Assembly (NCBI GenBank): GCA_003221985.1
Contig: QHUQ01000052.1
Coordinates: forward strand, 1-63,098
Direction: 5' to 3'
Length of the DNA stretch: 63,098 bases
From: Gemmatimonadota bacterium
Lineage (GTDB): Bacteria; Gemmatimonadota; Gemmatimonadetes; Gemmatimonadales; GWC2-71-9
The first letter of the stretch is position 1. Every line of letters starts with the position of its first letter. Made by a program: the position numbers and the translations under genes. The notes beneath the pieces were generated by a model that saw only the letters and a program-made list of their open reading frames with translations, did no database searches and had not been told where the DNA came from. This document shows positions 61,368 through 63,098 of this stretch, piece by piece.

Positions 61368-62742
61368 TGTGGTGATCGTAGACTCGGGCGTCGCAAACCT
61401 CGCGTCGATCGCCGGCGCGTTCCGCCGGCTCGGCGCAGCGGTCGACGTCACCGCCGATCCCGCAGTCGCACGCGGCGCTGCGCGTCTGGTTCTCCCCGGG
61501 GTAGGCGCGTTTGGCGCGGGGATGACGTCGCTGCGAGCCCGCGGCCTCGACACTGCGATTCGTGATATCGCAGCGCGCGGTACGCCGCTGCTCGGCGTCT
61601 GTCTGGGCATGCAGATGCTGTGCGAGGCGAGTGAGGAGACGCCGGGTGTCGAGGGGCTCGGTGTTGTCGCTGGAACGTGCCGCCGGTTGCCATCGTATGT
61701 GCGAATCCCTCACCTCGGCTGGAACAGCGTGGCGTCCGAACCAGATGCGCGCTTCGTAACGGCCGGCGTCGCGGCGTTCGCGAACTCCTACGCGCTGCGC
61801 GAGAGCCCGGCCGGCTGGACGCCGGCCTGGTCCACGCACGGCGTTCCGTTCGTCGCGGCCCTCGAGCGCGGGTCGCTGCTCGCGTGCCAATTCCATCCCG
61901 AGCTGTCAGGCGCCTACGGCGCGGCGCTGCTGGAGCGCTGGCTGTCTGGTCAAAACGCGCCTTCCGGGCCCGCGGCGAACGGATCAGCCGGCCTGCTGCG
62001 GCGCATCATTCCGTGCCTCGACGTAAAGGACGGCCGTGTGGTGAAAGGCATCCGGTTCCAGAACCTGCGCGACGCGGGCGATCCCGCCGAGCAGGCGGCG
62101 CTGTACGAAGCGCAGGGCGCCGACGAGATCGTGATCCTCGACGTCGCGGCCTCCGCCGCCGGGCGCGGCACGCAGGTCGAGACGGTGCGGCGAGTGCGTG
62201 CGGTGCTGCGCATACCACTGACCGTGGGCGGCGGAGTCCGCACAGTGGAGGATGCCCGCCGCCTCCTCGTCGCCGGCGCCGATAAGGTGAGCGTCAACAC
62301 TGCTGCGGTGCGACGGCCCGCGCTGTTGACCGAGCTGGCTCGAGGCTTCGGCTGCCAGTGCGTGGTTCTGGCGATCGATGCGCGTCGCGCAGCCGAGCGC
62401 TGGGAGGTTTTGGTGATCGGCGGCCGCGAGACCGCGCGACCCGATGCGGTGGCCTGGGCCAGGGAGGGCGAACAGCTCGGCGCGGGCGAGATCCTGCTCA
62501 CGAGCTGGGATCGCGACGGCACGCGGGCGGGGCACGATATCGAGCTGCTGCGCGCCGTGGCGGACGCGGTGCGGCTCCCCGTCATCGCCTCCGGCGGCGT
62601 CGGAACGCGGGCGCACGTGGCCGCCGCCTTCGCGGCCGGCGCGGACGCGGTGCTTGCTGCATCGGTCTTTCACGACGGCGACGACACGGTGGACGGCATC
62701 AAGGCGGACCTCGCGGGCCAGGGAATTCGGGTGCGGCGATGA
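61360..62742 (+). CDS. hisHF: Imidazole glycerol-phosphate synthase, fused HisH-HisF
   Basis: One intact 460-residue frame carries both subunits. HisH (about 1-200) has the glutaminase Cys in [19 protein letters not shown], and His-Glu in [10 protein letters not shown] linker [13 protein letters not shown] (about 198-211) joins HisF (about 213-458): [33 protein letters not shown] and ASGGVGT, with both catalytic aspartates. Glutamine-derived ammonia would pass within the single chain. Order matches the eukaryotic HIS7 fusion. ATGA overlap with hisA. Confidence 0.93.
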   Translation: MSDVVIVDSGVANLASIAGAFRRLGAAVDVTADPAVARGAARLVLPGVGAFGAGMTSLRARGLDTAIRDIAARGTPLLGVCLGMQMLCEASEETPGVEGLGVVAGTCRRLPSYVRIPHLGWNSVASEPDARFVTAGVAAFANSYALRESPAGWTPAWSTHGVPFVAALERGSLLACQFHPELSGAYGAALLERWLSGQNAPSGPAANGSAGLLRRIIPCLDVKDGRVVKGIRFQNLRDAGDPAEQAALYEAQGADEIVILDVAASAAGRGTQVETVRRVRAVLRIPLTVGGGVRTVEDARRLLVAGADKVSVNTAAVRRPALLTELARGFGCQCVVLAIDARRAAERWEVLVIGGRETARPDAVAWAREGEQLGAGEILLTSWDRDGTRAGHDIELLRAVADAVRLPVIASGGVGTRAHVAAAFAAGADAVLAASVFHDGDDTVDGIKADLAGQGIRVRR

Positions 62743-63098
62743 TCGTACCGAGCATCGACATCATGGGTGGACGCGCGGTGCAGCTGCGGCGCGGCAAGGA
62801 GTTCGTCCTCGACGGCGGCGACCCGATCGCGCGGTTGGAGGAGTTCTCCATCGCGGGCGAAGTGGCGGTCGTCGATCTGGACGCCGCACTGGGACGGGGG
62901 TCGAACGCGGCGCTAATCCAGGATCTGGTGCGCCGCGCGCCATGCCGCGTCGGCGGAGGCATCCGCGACCTCGACAGCGCGCGGCGCTGGCTCGATGCCG
63001 GGGCGGTCCAGGTGATGATCGGCACCGCCGCGACGCCCGAATTCTGCGGCGCGTTGCCGCGCGACCGGGTCATCGCGGCGGTGGACGCGGAGCGCGGC
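62739..63098 (+). CDS. hisA: ProFAR isomerase, 5' part (runs off the window)
   Basis: First 120 residues of the (beta/alpha)8 isomerase: [39 protein letters not shown] and [14 protein letters not shown] at 62739 overlaps the hisHF stop. Converts ProFAR to PRFAR. The catalytic Asp8 is present; the rest is outside the window. Confidence 0.94.
   Translation, partial: MIVPSIDIMGGRAVQLRRGKEFVLDGGDPIARLEEFSIAGEVAVVDLDAALGRGSNAALIQDLVRRAPCRVGGGIRDLDSARRWLDAGAVQVMIGTAATPEFCGALPRDRVIAAVDAERG

Noticed and set aside
1..63098. CRISPR arrays, insertion sequences, tRNA or rRNA genes
   Set aside because: I saw no regularly spaced repeats, transposase motifs, or tRNA/rRNA signatures on either strand; small tRNA genes could still be missed by eye.

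Overview
The window is a GC-rich bacterial chromosome segment that carries the replication-origin neighbourhood (rpmH, rnpA, yidD, yidC, mnmE running leftward; dnaA and dnaN running rightward) and ends inside a histidine operon. The combination of GWxTD-domain proteins, several Hanks-type kinases (some fused to TPR-type regions), many outer-membrane-type lipoproteins and this origin layout suggests a member of the Gemmatimonadota. That assignment is inference from family content; there is no rRNA in the window to confirm it.

Layout. 1-8302 (+): 3' part of a cystathionine beta-synthase, D-Ala-D-Ala ligase, rhomboid protease, a GWxTD/TPR exported protein, a zinc protease, a small unknown protein, then a pterin/folate set (6-pyruvoyl-tetrahydropterin synthase-like, pterin carbinolamine dehydratase, PabB). 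8247-11769 (-): broken mnmE, broken yidC, yidD, rnpA, rpmH. 11770-14698: bidirectional dnaA/rpmH promoter region, dnaA, an origin-like spacer with a DnaA-trio-type CTA repeat, dnaN and its terminator. 14644-23583: monofunctional transglycosylase, a membrane kinase, then a leftward block with a kinase, lipoproteins, a beta-barrel protein and the RNase P RNA gene embedded in it. 23748-31462 (-): two more members of a three-gene lipoprotein family and a kinase-TPR protein with its small membrane partner. 31528-39174: DUF885 peptidase, lipoprotein, AraC-type regulator, chemoreceptor, pyrE, kinase and a broken GWxTD lipoprotein. 39171-45315: lytic transglycosylase, cold-shock protein, DNA polymerase I, a type IV pilin-like protein and a small protein. 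45308-54706: MMPL transporter, matrixin-like protease, AmrS radical-SAM enzyme, serine hydrolase, DCC thiol protein, MIP18-type Fe-S factor, RNase D, PLP enzyme, alpha/beta hydrolase, ferredoxin. 54794-58718: a TetR-type regulator with matching palindromes at two promoters, an M50 protease, a zinc-ribbon membrane protein, a cyclase-family hydrolase and an M28 peptidase. 58712-63098 (+): histidine operon with a promoter, a His-rich leader peptide, an attenuator, hisG, hisC, hisB, a fused hisH-hisF and the start of hisA.

Main points for a second look: (1) a complete transcription attenuator before hisG whose 19-residue leader peptide has seven histidines and appears leaderless; (2) an in-frame HisH-HisF fusion; (3) a DnaA-trio-like element between dnaA and dnaN; (4) three genes (yidC, mnmE, a GWxTD gene) that each lack roughly 40-45 conserved codons and change frame at the gap, which could be assembly error or real lesions; (5) a TetR-family gene whose operator-like palindrome recurs upstream of a ferredoxin gene; (6) guanine-run tracts scattered inside coding sequences. 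No CRISPR array, insertion sequence, tRNA or rRNA was recognised. There is no stretch over 300 bases without a gene apart from the one filled by RNase P RNA.
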